A stretch of 64,000 nt of DNA from an uncultured Oscillospiraceae bacterium (lineage in GTDB: Bacteria > Bacillota > Clostridia > Oscillospirales > Oscillospiraceae), in the NCBI GenBank assembly GCA_944386985.1, contig CALXDD010000009.1:23192-87191 (forward strand). Reading direction: 5' to 3'. Made by a program: the position numbers and the translations under genes. Each line of letters opens with the position of its first letter. Within the stretch, counting starts at the first letter, position 1. Shown piece by piece: positions 16,677 to 25,626 of this stretch. The notes under the pieces are model-generated. The model searched no databases. It saw only the letters and a list, made by a program, of their open reading frames with translations, and was not told the origin of the DNA.

Positions 16677-18005
16677 ATGCCCTACTGGATGCTGGATACT
16701 CTGCTGACCGCTCCGCAGTCGCTGATTTTTGCCGCCGCGGCACTCTTCGCCCTGCGGCCCCAGCGGCCCGTTTTGACCGGTCTTTGCATCAGTGTACCGC
16801 AGCCAGTGCTGTATCTTCTGCTGCGCCACCTCCTTCCCCTGCCCTACTGGCTGAGTTCCCTGCTTCTCTTCTCCTCGCTGCTGGCCACGCTGCTGCTCTT
16901 CTGCAGGGGAAAACGGAGGCTTGCCGCCGCCTTTTTTCTTCTCTTCACCTCTGTGCTGCTCTTTGCCGAGTTCCTCACAGGGCTCTTTTCCTTCGCTTTT
17001 CTCCCTCCCACGCTGCACTACTCCTCTCAAACGGTGCAGGCGCATCCCCTTCTTTTCAAATCCCTCTATCTGATCCTCCTTCTGCCTCTGACAGCCATCT
17101 TTCTCTGGCTGTGGGCGAAGCTGCTCAGGGAACAACTCCGATACGACCCCTCGCTCAGATATCTCCTGATTCCCTTCTTTCTCAGTCAGTCCGGGTTCCT
17201 GCTGGTTTTGATGTATCTCCTGATCACCGAGCAGATGCTGCGGACGGAAGCCTTCGCTCTGGCGCTGCTTTCCGGTCTTTTCTTTCTCCTCTCCAATGCC
17301 GCGCTCTACGCCGCCCTGACCGGTACGGTGCGCCAGCAGAACGCCCGGCAGAAGCAGGACGCGCTTCTCCGGGCCATGGAAAGCCAGTTTGACGCCTTCC
17401 AGCAGCTGCTGCACCAGGAGGAGCGGCGCAGCAAGCTGCAGCACGACCTCAATAACCAGCTGCAGACCGCCTATGCCCTCTTTGCCGGCGGACAGCCGGA
17501 GAAGGCTGCCAGCCACATCCGGCAGCTGACGGCGCTGACTTTGGGAGAGACACCCCCCCACTACTGCGCCGAACCCACCATCAATGCCCTTTTGTGGCAG
17601 AAGGCCAGCCTCTGTCGGGAGGCAGACATTCAGTTAGACGTATCCTCCGCCCTGCCGCCCGGCTTCGTCATGGACCCGCTGGTGCTGTGCAGTCTATTTG
17701 GCAATCTGTTGGACAACGCCATTCAGGCCTGCCGTCTCCACCCGCCGGAGACACCGGGCCGTATTCGGCTGCGGATGAGTCAGGAGGCGGGTTTTTTGCT
17801 GGTCAGCTGTGAAAATACCGTCTTCCCCGGCCAGCGCGCTGGAGAGGATCGGCGGCACTGGGGCCTGCAGATTCTGGAGGATATCGCCGGAACCTACAGC
17901 GGGACTATGCAGGTGCGGCAGGAAGCGGACTGCTTCCAGGTCCGGATCAGCCTGCAGATTCAAGAAGAACCGAGGTGTATCCGTGGGGACCATCATCATT
18001 TGTGA
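16677..18005 (+). CDS. GHKL sensor histidine kinase (AgrC/NatK-like)
   Basis: 442 residues. About six hydrophobic segments fill the first 210 residues. The phosphoacceptor motif is KLQHDLNNQLQ, of the SpoOB_a/AgrC type, not the classical H-E-[LF]-R-T-P, and is followed by an N-box LFGNLLDNAIQAC and a short GHKL ATPase domain. Start ATG 16677 has GGGAGGGG upstream; an in-frame ATG at 16635 lacks a site. It overlaps the following response-regulator gene by 23 nt. Proteins of this class often sense peptides or membrane stress. No AgrB/AgrD genes lie beside it. Confidence 0.85.
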   Translation: MPYWMLDTLLTAPQSLIFAAAALFALRPQRPVLTGLCISVPQPVLYLLLRHLLPLPYWLSSLLLFSSLLATLLLFCRGKRRLAAAFFLLFTSVLLFAEFLTGLFSFAFLPPTLHYSSQTVQAHPLLFKSLYLILLLPLTAIFLWLWAKLLREQLRYDPSLRYLLIPFFLSQSGFLLVLMYLLITEQMLRTEAFALALLSGLFFLLSNAALYAALTGTVRQQNARQKQDALLRAMESQFDAFQQLLHQEERRSKLQHDLNNQLQTAYALFAGGQPEKAASHIRQLTALTLGETPPHYCAEPTINALLWQKASLCREADIQLDVSSALPPGFVMDPLVLCSLFGNLLDNAIQACRLHPPETPGRIRLRMSQEAGFLLVSCENTVFPGQRAGEDRRHWGLQILEDIAGTYSGTMQVRQEADCFQVRISLQIQEEPRCIRGDHHHL

Positions 18006-18696
18006 AGACGATGCCGTTCAGAGCGCCTACCTGCGCAGCCTGATTTCCAAGTTTGAACCCTGGTGCAACTGGACCGTGGAGCAAATTGCCTCCGCCGGAG
18101 AGCTGCTGGCGGCAGAGCATTTACTGCAGGAGGCGGACATTCTTCTGATGGACATCTGCCTTGGGGCAGAAAATGGGATTCAAATCGTGGGAACATTGCA
18201 GCAGCAGTATCCGGAGCTGCGGATCATTTACGTCACCGGCGAGGTAGGGTACTGCAGTGATGTGTATGACACGCGGCACTGCGGATTTCTCCTCAAGCCG
18301 GTGGATCCGGAAAAGCTGTGCGACGCGCTGCGGCGTACAGAGTCCCCCTCCCGCCAGGCTCAGCGGTTCCTGACGGTAAAGCTGGGGGGCCGGGTGTGCC
18401 GCTACTCCCTGGATCAGGTCCTTTACATGGAAAAGCAGCTGCGGAAGATCATGCTGGTAACCTCCGGGGAGACGGTCTGCTTCTACGGGAAGTTTTCCGA
18501 CATCCAGCCGCAGCTTGACCGGCGGTTCATTCGCTGTCACGGAAGCTATCTGGCCAACATGGACCATGTGGCGGAGCTGCGGGAGGGCGAGTTTTTGATG
18601 CAGGAGGGGCAAAAGGTGCCCATCAGCCGCCGGAGCCTGTCCCAGGTACGGGAGTCGTTTCTCAACTATCTCCTGGAGAAAAACACCAGGATGTGA
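17983..18696 (+). CDS. LytTR-family response regulator
   Basis: 237 residues. The receiver domain starts IIICEDDAVQ, has the phospho-Asp in LLMDICLG and the conserved Lys in LLKPVDPE. The C-terminal LytTR DNA-binding domain (about residues 135-235) includes YMEKQLRK and FIRCHGSYLANMDHV. The start is taken as GTG 17983, the only start codon that yields a complete receiver domain; a weak CGAGG lies upstream. It is co-transcribed with the histidine kinase. Confidence 0.85.
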   Translation: MGTIIICEDDAVQSAYLRSLISKFEPWCNWTVEQIASAGELLAAEHLLQEADILLMDICLGAENGIQIVGTLQQQYPELRIIYVTGEVGYCSDVYDTRHCGFLLKPVDPEKLCDALRRTESPSRQAQRFLTVKLGGRVCRYSLDQVLYMEKQLRKIMLVTSGETVCFYGKFSDIQPQLDRRFIRCHGSYLANMDHVAELREGEFLMQEGQKVPISRRSLSQVRESFLNYLLEKNTRM

Positions 18697-18749
18697 AATT
18701 TTCCCATCCCAGGCATCTTCGTACCTTTACCGCACCTGCTGAAAAATGA

Positions 18750-18802
18750 AAAATTCCCCGGCAAGGCAAAGGGTCCATCCTGCTGTCTCGCCGGGGAATT
18801 TT
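18750..18802. terminator. Bidirectional terminator
   Basis: AAAATTCCCCGGC (18750-18762) pairs with GCCGGGGAATTTT (18790-18802) around a 27-nt loop. It lies between the convergent response regulator and upp. Confidence 0.8.
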
Positions 18803-18823
18803 CATACATGCTCCATTGCTTTT

Positions 18824-19459
18824 TTATTTTGTGCCGAAGATCCGGTCGCCGGCATCACCAAGGCCGGGGACAATGTACCCCTTCTCATTGAGGTGGTCGT
18901 CCAGCGCCCCGCAGTAGATCTCCACATCCGGGTGCTCCCGCTGAATCCGCTCCACTCCCTCCGGAGCGGCCAGCAGCACCATCAGCTTGATGTTCTTACA
19001 GCCGTACTCCTTCATAAACCCGATGGCCGCCGCGGCGCTGCCGCCGGTGGCCAGCATGGGGTCCACGATGAGCACATCCCGCTCCGCCACGTCCTTGGGC
19101 ATCTTGCAGAAATACTTCACCGGCTCCAGGGTCTCCTCATTGCGGTACAGGCCGATGTGGCCCACCCGGGCAGAGGGCACCATCCGCAGCACGCCGTCCA
19201 CCAGGCCGAGGCCTGCCCGCAAAATAGGCACCACGGCAAACTTCTTGCCCTTCAGGGTGGGGGCGGTGGTCTTGCAGATGGGGGTCTCCACCTCCTTCTC
19301 TGTCAAGGGCAGATCCCGGGTGGCCTCATAGGTGATGAGCATGCCGATCTCGCTGACCAGCTCCCGGAAATCCTTGGTGGATGTGTTCTTGTCCCGCAGA
19401 ATGGTCAGCTTGTGGGCCACCAGGGGGTGGTCTACCACATGAAAGGTATTGGTGTTCAT
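18824..19459 (-). CDS. upp: Uracil phosphoribosyltransferase
   Basis: 211 residues. It makes UMP from uracil and PRPP in pyrimidine salvage. The PRPP-binding loop [14 protein letters not shown], the upstream [13 protein letters not shown] and the C-terminal uracil-binding [12 protein letters not shown] are all present. Start 19459 has GAGGAGG upstream. It matches the usual family length. Confidence 0.97.
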   Translation of the reverse strand: MNTNTFHVVDHPLVAHKLTILRDKNTSTKDFRELVSEIGMLITYEATRDLPLTEKEVETPICKTTAPTLKGKKFAVVPILRAGLGLVDGVLRMVPSARVGHIGLYRNEETLEPVKYFCKMPKDVAERDVLIVDPMLATGGSAAAAIGFMKEYGCKNIKLMVLLAAPEGVERIQREHPDVEIYCGALDDHLNEKGYIVPGLGDAGDRIFGTK

Positions 19460-19585
19460 ACCGGTTGTCCTCCTCATTTGTTCTATTGTGTCATATGATC
19501 CATATCGTATCAGTCCCGCTGCTCCAGATCCGCACCGGAAAAGGGACAGCAGACGGTGCTGAAGGAAAGGCGCCGCCAGTCCGGG

Positions 19586-20287
19586 CTATCCCTGCGCTCC
19601 CAGCCGTGCCAGCCGCTCCCGCTCTGCCTGGCTGAGACGGAGGTAGGCGGGGGTCAGCTCCTGAGCAGTGCAGGTCCGGCCCTCCCGGGCCATCCGCTCC
19701 CCAACAAGCCCCACTCCCACAGCGCTCTGCAGCAGCAGATGGCTGGGGGCCAGGGCACAGGTAAATCCCCTGGCAGCGAGAGCGTCGGCGCACAGCTTCG
19801 CCCCATCGCCCACCACGGTGTAGGCCGTTCCTGCGTCCAGCTCCGCCGCCAGATCCTCCAGGGAAATGGCCCGGTCGGGAGAGAGGCGGGTAAGACCGCC
19901 TCCGCTGCGGAACACCGCGTTGTACACCTGCTGCCGCCGGGCGTCCATGGCACAAATCAGGGTGCCGGGGAAAAAGGCCAGCGGAGCGGCCATAGCCTCC
20001 AGAGTGGATACAGCCACGCAGGGCTTGCCGGCGGCCCAGGCCAGACCTTTCACCGCCGCCACACCGATGCGAAGGCCGGTAAAGGAGCCGGGCCCCGCCG
20101 CCACGGCGACGGCGTCCATATCTTGGAGAGCCATCTCACTATTTTGGAGCATAGCCTCCACCATGGGCATCAGGGTACGGCTGTGGGTGAGACCGGTGGC
20201 TTGAAAGGCGGAAGCGACAGGAGCGCCGTCCCGGATAACGGCGCAGGAGGCGGCCTTGGCGGACGTCTCCAGAGCGAGTATGGTCAT
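19586..20287 (-). CDS. tsaB: tRNA N6-threonylcarbamoyladenosine biosynthesis protein TsaB
   Basis: 233 residues with the ASKHA fold start MTILALETSAKAASCAVI and the conserved H-S-R-T-L-M-P motif (THSRTLMPMVEAML). TsaB is the partner that activates TsaD in making t6A37 on ANN-decoding tRNAs. Its start overlaps the tsaE stop by 4 nt (ATGA), so the two are coupled. tsaD is not in the window. Confidence 0.95.
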   Translation of the reverse strand: MTILALETSAKAASCAVIRDGAPVASAFQATGLTHSRTLMPMVEAMLQNSEMALQDMDAVAVAAGPGSFTGLRIGVAAVKGLAWAAGKPCVAVSTLEAMAAPLAFFPGTLICAMDARRQQVYNAVFRSGGGLTRLSPDRAISLEDLAAELDAGTAYTVVGDGAKLCADALAARGFTCALAPSHLLLQSAVGVGLVGERMAREGRTCTAQELTPAYLRLSQAERERLARLGAQG

Positions 20288-20706
20288 AGGGTACCTCCTG
20301 TGGTAATAATCCGCCAGTCGTCGTGTTCGCCGTGGCGGCGGATGTCCACCCGGATGGTCTCCGGGGGCAGTGCATCAGCGATGCGCTCGCTCCACTCTAC
20401 CAGACACACCCCTTGGCGGGCGAGGTAGTCCTCCCAGCCGATGTCGAAGAGGTCGTCCTCCCCAGAGAGGCGGTACATATCAAAGTGGAACAGCGGCAGG
20501 GGGCCGTCGTACTCGTTGACGATAGTAAAGGTGGGGCTGGTAACCCTGCCTTTACAGCCGAGACCGGCGGCCACGCCCCGGGTGAAAGCGGTCTTCCCCA
20601 CCCCCAGGTCCCCAAAGCAGGCCACTACGTCGCCGCTGTGGAGCGTCCTGGCAAAGGCGCGGCCCGCCTCCTCTGTCTCCGCGGCAGAATGGGTAATATA
20701 TTCCAT
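20284..20706 (-). CDS. tsaE: tRNA threonylcarbamoyladenosine biosynthesis ATPase TsaE
   Basis: 140 residues. The Walker A motif is GDLGVGKTAFTRG (about residues 32-44), followed by SPTFTIVNEYDGPLPLFHFD, which is diagnostic of TsaE. It hydrolyses ATP within the TsaB-TsaD-TsaE complex. Start 20706 has AGAGGA upstream; a longer frame begins in the divergent promoter region and is rejected. Confidence 0.95.
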   Translation of the reverse strand: MEYITHSAAETEEAGRAFARTLHSGDVVACFGDLGVGKTAFTRGVAAGLGCKGRVTSPTFTIVNEYDGPLPLFHFDMYRLSGEDDLFDIGWEDYLARQGVCLVEWSERIADALPPETIRVDIRRHGEHDDWRIITTGGTL

Positions 20707-20817
20707 AGGCAATCCTCTTTGCTGTTTTCTGACAAAATAGTATACCACAGTTCCCCATGGGAAGGAAGGGGCGGAGGGAGAAAAATCCCGAGAAATTCCT
20801 GAAAGTGCCGCCAGCGG

Positions 20818-20846
20818 TTTACAGAACATGGTTTGTGTGATATAAT
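20818..20846 (+). promoter_or_regulatory. Promoter of the RodA/FtsW gene
   Basis: -35 TTTACA (20818-20823), 17-nt spacer, extended -10 TGA-TATAAT (20841-20846), about 30 nt before the GTG start. Confidence 0.85.
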
Positions 20847-20876
20847 CAATCCAATTTCTCAAAAGGAGCACAAGGT

Positions 20877-22025
20877 GTGAATTCTTTATCTGACACCATC
20901 AAATATGTCTGGCGCAAGGCGGATCTGGTACTGCTGGGGATCATCGGCGTAACCACCCTGTACGGTCTGGTGCTGGTGGCCACCGCCACCAACTATACGG
21001 GGGAGCACCGGGACGTGATCGTCCAGGCCGCGGCGGCAGGACTGGGACTTGTGGCCTATTTTTTCTTCTCCGTTGTGGATGTGGAGCACTTCTCGGAAAA
21101 GTGGAAGTGGTTTTTCCTGTTTAATGTGGGATTTATTCTCCTGCTGCTGACCCCTCTGGGGATAGAGAAATACGGCAACCGGTCCTGGCTATACGCCTCA
21201 TGGATGCCCACCAGCATCCAGCCGGCGGAGATCGTGAAGCTGACCTACACGGTGCTGCTGGCCAAGCAGGTGGCCTGGTTCCAGGAAAACCGGAAAATGC
21301 GAGGGCTGGATTCCCTGTTCTGGCCGGCGGCCCATGCGGGATTTATGTTTGTGTTGATCGTAGTAGTGTCCTCCGACGCAGGCAGCGCCCTGGTGTATCT
21401 GGTGATCTACGCGGGAATGGCCTTCGCGGCAGGACTGCGCTGGTACTGGTTTGCGGCGGGCTTCGGCACAGCAGGCGTGGGAATTACTGCTCTGGTGGTA
21501 CTGGACAAGGTACCCAGCCACATGATGGAACGGTTCAAGGTGCTGCTGGACCACAGCTACGACCCCAAGGGGGTAGGCTGGCAGCAAACCCAGGGTCTTA
21601 TGGCTCTCGGCAGCGGCGGTGTGTTCGGCCAGGGACTTTTCAATGGAGTACAGACTCAGTCAACAAACCCTTCCTCCCTGCCGGAACGGCAGACGGATTT
21701 CATCTTCTGTGTGGCGGGAGAGGAATTGGGGCTGGTGGGATGTGTCGCCATCATCATTCTGGAGGCACTGATCATCTATCGATGCTTCCGCACAGCACGG
21801 ATGGCCCGCAGCCCTATGGAATCTCTGGTCTGTGTGGGCTTTGCCACCATGCTCATGTTCCAGACCATTGAAAACATCGGCATGTGCCTCTTTGTTATGC
21901 CGGTCATCGGACTGACACTGCCCTTCTTCAGCAGCGGCGGCAGTTCTGTGCTGACGCTGTACGCGGCCATGGGGATCGTCAGCGGCATCCGAAAGCGGAT
22001 GCTGCCGGAGTGGCTGCGCAACTGA
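20877..22025 (+). CDS. SEDS-family peptidoglycan polymerase (FtsW/RodA/SpoVE)
   Basis: 382 residues with about ten transmembrane helices. Family landmarks are QPAEIVKLTYTVLLAKQ, the D-A-G-S-A-L motif after helix 5, QGLFNGVQTQ with LPERQTDFIFCVAGEELGL, and the C-terminal LTLPFFSSGGSS. SEDS proteins polymerise lipid II glycan strands together with a class B PBP. The GTG start at 20877 has AAAAGGAG 8 nt upstream. It stands alone, with its own promoter and terminator, and no PBP or mre gene beside it, so RodA versus FtsW versus SpoVE cannot be decided. Confidence 0.93.
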   Translation: MNSLSDTIKYVWRKADLVLLGIIGVTTLYGLVLVATATNYTGEHRDVIVQAAAAGLGLVAYFFFSVVDVEHFSEKWKWFFLFNVGFILLLLTPLGIEKYGNRSWLYASWMPTSIQPAEIVKLTYTVLLAKQVAWFQENRKMRGLDSLFWPAAHAGFMFVLIVVVSSDAGSALVYLVIYAGMAFAAGLRWYWFAAGFGTAGVGITALVVLDKVPSHMMERFKVLLDHSYDPKGVGWQQTQGLMALGSGGVFGQGLFNGVQTQSTNPSSLPERQTDFIFCVAGEELGLVGCVAIIILEALIIYRCFRTARMARSPMESLVCVGFATMLMFQTIENIGMCLFVMPVIGLTLPFFSSGGSSVLTLYAAMGIVSGIRKRMLPEWLRN

Positions 22026-22037
22026 ATCTTCTTTTTT

Positions 22038-22072
22038 CCTCCGGCGGGGTATCCCGCCGGAGGCGTTTTTTC
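22038..22072 (+). terminator. Intrinsic terminator
   Basis: CCTCCGGCGGG (22038-22048), GTAT loop, CCCGCCGGAGG (22053-22063), CG, then six T. Confidence 0.92.
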
Positions 22073-22218
22073 CGTTCCCTCTGTCCGTCGAAGGGAATCC
22101 TTTCTTCCGATGCAGGCATGGTGTTCCTTCTGACGGAACGGTTTTGCTTCTTGTCGATACCCGACAAAAACAGGCCCTCCCGTCAGCGGCAGGCCCCATC
22201 CAGCCTAAGGACAAAAAA

Positions 22219-23379
22219 TCAACTCTGTCCGGCCCGAGGGCGGGATCCCCCCCATTTCCTCCCCATTTCGATGGCCCGGACCGGGCACATCTCATGGCAG
22301 CAGAAGCAGGAGATGCACCGGCTGTAGTCGATGGCCGCCTTCCCCTCCTTCACCTGGATGGTACGGGCGGGACAGCTCTCCGCACATTTCCCGCACCCCA
22401 CGCACCGTTCTGTGTGGATGACCGGCCGGGGCGTCACCCGCCGCCGCAGCCACCGCACAAAGGGCCGCACCGGAGCGGGCATATGGTCGCTGAAATCCAG
22501 GGCCTTGGAGTCCGGCATCCGGAAGTCCGGGATCTTTTCATATTGGTCCCCGTCTATATCAATCTCCGAAATGTCCGCCGGGATCAGCTCACGCCGCAGG
22601 CTGTGGCGCAGGGTGGCCACATCCCCGATCTTCAGCCCGATAAGGTCCGCCAACACCAGATCCAGCACAAAGGGCGACATGCTCCCCGCCAGAAGCCCCA
22701 CCTGCCGGGGGCTCCCTCCGGAGGGGCCGTTGCCCTCCATGGCCGTCACTGCGTCCACAATGGTCAGCGCCGGCACCACTGTTTCCGCTAAATCCACCAG
22801 CATCTGACTGAAAGCATCTAAGGTGGGATATCGGTAGTGGAGCTCCGGCTTCTGGAGTCCCGGCACACAGCCGAAGAGATTCTTCACTCCGCCGCTGAGC
22901 GTGGTCATGCCATGGGTCTTCAGCTTTCCCACTGAGATCACCACATCCGCATCCAGAATGGGCCGGATCAGATGAAACTCCTCCGCAAGGCCCCCCTTCT
23001 TCGCCTTCCGGCTGCCCCAGGTGGTGTCCGTGTTCAGCATCACCCCCTCCACATCTGTCATGCCGCAGGCGCGGTAGATCCGCCCCAGAGCCGCCGCTGT
23101 GTAGGGTCCGCCGGGGGAATCGGCCACAGTGATCTTCTCCACTCCCCGCCGCCGGAGGGCCGCCGCCACCGCTCCCACCACCGCAGGGTGGGTGGTAGTG
23201 GCCTGGTCCGGAGCACGGGCCATCAAGAGATTTGGCTTGATGGTCACCCGGGTCTCCCGAGTGAGAGCCGCCGCCCCTGGCCAGGCAGTGAAAATCCGCT
23301 CCACCGCCTCCTCCACCTTTCTTTGGCCGTAGTCCTCCAGGCGCAGCACCGTCACCGACGGCCATCTGCTTCGCTCCAT
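22219..23379 (-). CDS. DUF362 protein with C-terminal 2x[4Fe-4S] ferredoxin domain
   Basis: 386 residues. The DUF362 part (about 1-290) contains IKPNLL, VADSPGG, GKLKTHG and GVKNLFGCVPG, all typical of the family. The C-terminus has two C-x-x-C-x-x-C-x-x-x-C-P clusters (CVGCGKCAESCP and CISCFCCHEMCP). The domain pair occurs in many anaerobes as an uncharacterised iron-sulfur redox protein. Start 23379 has AAAGGGG upstream. It is alone on the minus strand, back to back with the ssnA leader. Confidence 0.9.
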   Translation of the reverse strand: MERSRWPSVTVLRLEDYGQRKVEEAVERIFTAWPGAAALTRETRVTIKPNLLMARAPDQATTTHPAVVGAVAAALRRRGVEKITVADSPGGPYTAAALGRIYRACGMTDVEGVMLNTDTTWGSRKAKKGGLAEEFHLIRPILDADVVISVGKLKTHGMTTLSGGVKNLFGCVPGLQKPELHYRYPTLDAFSQMLVDLAETVVPALTIVDAVTAMEGNGPSGGSPRQVGLLAGSMSPFVLDLVLADLIGLKIGDVATLRHSLRRELIPADISEIDIDGDQYEKIPDFRMPDSKALDFSDHMPAPVRPFVRWLRRRVTPRPVIHTERCVGCGKCAESCPARTIQVKEGKAAIDYSRCISCFCCHEMCPVRAIEMGRKWGGSRPRAGQS

Positions 23380-23570
23380 TCCATTCGCCCCTTTCCGCTT
23401 TCTTTCCCCCATAGTATACCCGCCCGCCCCCTGCCGTGCAACGGCCTTTTTCCCTGCGTTGTACAGATTTCTCCAGTTTTTTCCTCCCTTCTTTTTGCCT
23501 CTCGCTAACTTGCACAAAAAGCTTGCTAAAAATTTGTCAGGCTTCCTTACCGTTTCTTTGCCCAACCCCG

Positions 23571-23599
23571 TTGCATTTTGACGGCCGTTGATTTATAAT
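23571..23599 (+). promoter_or_regulatory. Promoter of the ssnA operon
   Basis: -35 TTGCAT (23571-23576), 17-nt spacer, -10 TATAAT (23594-23599). Transcription would begin near 23606, leaving a leader of about 170 nt. Confidence 0.8.
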
Positions 23600-23605
23600 A
23601 AAATC

Positions 23606-23720
23606 ACAATCTAAGAATGGTAGCTGTAACGAAGTGCTGTGCGCACGGGCTGCAACTATCACTCCTGCTGCTGCTCGAGTGTTTCAAATCCGATTTGGGG
23701 ATTTGAAACATTTTTTCTTA
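23606..23720 (+). promoter_or_regulatory. Attenuator-like leader upstream of ssnA
   Basis: The leader holds a foldable region (GGTAG 23619-23623 with CTATC 23656-23660; inner GTGC 23634-23637 with GCAC 23643-23646, both flanked by unpaired purine-rich strands). An intrinsic terminator follows: TGTTTCAAATCC (23680-23691), 7-nt loop, GGATTTGAAACA (23699-23710), TTTTTTC. The terminator ends about 60 nt before the ssnA start, so it would stop transcription unless antagonised. CACTC (23660-23664) can pair with GAGTG at the terminator base. I do not recognise a known aptamer. Confidence 0.7.
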
Positions 23721-23778
23721 TCCGGGAAACAGTAGGAGAACAGGCAGCCACCGACTTTATAAAACAGGAGGAACCGAC

Positions 23779-25119
23779 ATGTATATTCTGGCAAACGGCA
23801 GGCTCATCACCCGCGACAGTGCCCTCCCCTATCTCTCCGACGGCGGCGTGGTCATCGACGGCACCAAGATTCTGGAGGTGGGCGCCACCGCTGATCTGAA
23901 GGCCAAGTATCCCCAGGCGGAGTTTATTGACGCCAAGGGCGGCGTGATTATGCCCGGCCTTGTCAATGCCCACACCCACATCTATTCCGCCCTGGCCCGC
24001 GGTCTCTCCATTGTGGGCAACAACCCCACCAACTTCTTAGAGGTGCTGGAGGGCACCTGGTGGAACATCGACCGCCACCTGACTCTGAAGGGCACCCGGG
24101 CCAGCGCCGACGCGCTGTACCTCGACTGCATCAAGCAGGGCGTCACCACCATCTTCGACCACCACGCCTCCTTCTGCGAGATCCCCGGCTCCCTCATGGA
24201 GATCGCCGAGAGCGCCAAGAAGTTCGGCATCCGCTCCTGTCTGTGCTATGAGGTCAGCGACCGTGACGGCGAGGAGAAGTGCCTCCAGGCCATTCAGGAG
24301 AACGCCGACTTCATCACCTATTGCGAGAAGAACCCCAGCGACATGCTGGCCGCTATGTTCGGCGGACACGCCCTCTTCACTATCTCCGACAAGACCTTTG
24401 AGCGGATGGTGGAGGCCAACAACGGCCGCACCGGCTTCCACATCCATGTCTCTGAGGGCATGAACGATGTGTATGACAGCCTCCAGAACTATGGCCGCCG
24501 CCCGGTTCAGCGGCTTCAGGACCACGGGATCCTCGGCCCCAAGACCATCCTGGGCCACTGCATCCATGTGAATACCGCTGAGATGGAGATCATCCAGGCC
24601 ACCGGCACCATGACGGTGAACAACCCCGAGAGCAACATGGGCAATGCCGTAGGCTGCTCCCCCATCCTGCAGCTGATGAAGCGGGGCATCACCGTGGGTC
24701 TCGGCACCGACGCCTACACCAATGACATGCTGGAGAGCCTGAAGGTAGCCCTGGCCATTCAGCGCCACAACGCCTGCCTGCCCAACGTGGCCTGGTGCGA
24801 GGTCACCGATATGCTCTTCAAGAACAACCCCATCATCGGTGAGAAGTACTTCGGAGTACCTCTGGGGAAGCTGGCTCCCGGCGCCGCCGCCGATGTGATC
24901 GTCATGGATTACAAGCCCTACACCCCCTTCTCCGACGCCAACATCGACGGCCACATGATCTTCGGCATGACCGGCCGCCAGTGCCAGACCACCATTGCCA
25001 ATGGCAAGCTCCTGATGAAGGACCGTGAGCTGGTGGGCATCGACGAGGAGGCTGAGAACGCCCACATCCTGGAGGAGTCCAAGAAGCTGTGGGGCGAGCT
25101 GAACCACTGCGAGTATTAA
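23779..25119 (+). CDS. ssnA: SsnA-type aminohydrolase
   Basis: A 446-residue amidohydrolase-superfamily metal enzyme. The metal-binding H-x-H is in VNAHTHIYSALARG (H65, H67), further ligands lie in FHIHVSEG and the catalytic Asp in GLGTDAYTND. Length and sequence match SsnA of the conserved anaerobic purine-catabolism cluster (ssnA, ygfK, hyuA, ygeY, ygeW, ygeX, xdh), where it is a deaminase or amidohydrolase of purine-derived rings. The exact substrate is not established from sequence. Start 23779 follows AACAGGAGGAACCGAC. Genes for a cytidine-deaminase-fold deaminase and ygfK follow directly. Confidence 0.9.
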   Translation: MYILANGRLITRDSALPYLSDGGVVIDGTKILEVGATADLKAKYPQAEFIDAKGGVIMPGLVNAHTHIYSALARGLSIVGNNPTNFLEVLEGTWWNIDRHLTLKGTRASADALYLDCIKQGVTTIFDHHASFCEIPGSLMEIAESAKKFGIRSCLCYEVSDRDGEEKCLQAIQENADFITYCEKNPSDMLAAMFGGHALFTISDKTFERMVEANNGRTGFHIHVSEGMNDVYDSLQNYGRRPVQRLQDHGILGPKTILGHCIHVNTAEMEIIQATGTMTVNNPESNMGNAVGCSPILQLMKRGITVGLGTDAYTNDMLESLKVALAIQRHNACLPNVAWCEVTDMLFKNNPIIGEKYFGVPLGKLAPGAAADVIVMDYKPYTPFSDANIDGHMIFGMTGRQCQTTIANGKLLMKDRELVGIDEEAENAHILEESKKLWGELNHCEY

Positions 25120-25128
25120 GGAAACGCC

Positions 25129-25594
25129 ATGACGCTGGATGAGCAATTTATGAAAGACCATCCGCCTCTCTGCTCTGGCTGTGGAGCACGGCAACGAGCC
25201 CTTCGGGGCAGTGCTGGTGAAGGACGGCAAGATCGTCTATACCAATGAAAACCAGATCTACACCGCCGGGGACCCCACCTTTCACGCGGAGGCCGGACTT
25301 CTGCGCCGCTTTTTTGCCGAGACCCATATCACCGATCTGCGGGAGTATACCCTGTATTCCAGCTGCGAGCCCTGCTTCATGTGCAGCGGCGCTCTGGTAT
25401 GGGCCAAGCTGGGCCGGCTGGTCTTCGGCGCCAGCGATATGGACCTGTGCGCCCTGCTGGGTGAAACCGGCAGTCAGTGCACCGATCTGGTATTCCGCAA
25501 CTCCCCCCACCACCCCAACGTCACTGCCGGGGTGCTGCGGGAGGAGAGCCTGGAGATTCTCCGGGCCTATTTCCAGAACCACCAAAAAGGATAA
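25129..25594 (+). pseudogene. Guanine-deaminase-like (CDA-fold) deaminase, frameshifted
   Basis: The frame starting at ATG 25129 (RBS AAGGAAA) reads MTLDEQFMK, then the family sequence continues in the next frame as TIRLSALAVEHGNEPFGAVL from about 25155 to the stop at 25594. A 2-nt loss or 1-nt gain after ATGAAA (about 25155) explains it. Downstream of the break the protein is intact: zinc ligands in TFHAEAG and SSCEPCFMC. A fallback GTG start at 25181 would give 137 residues lacking the first helix. Nucleoside or guanine deamination fits the cluster. The shift may be a real mutation, recoding, or a sequence error. Confidence 0.75.
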
Positions 25595-25626
25595 ACGATT
25601 GTATAGGATTTGAGGAGGAAAATCGT

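Noticed and set aside
23680-23720. GTTTCAAATCC in the ssnA leader looks like a tRNA T-arm.
   Set aside because: No acceptor, D or anticodon arms surround it, and the sequence forms a terminator hairpin instead.
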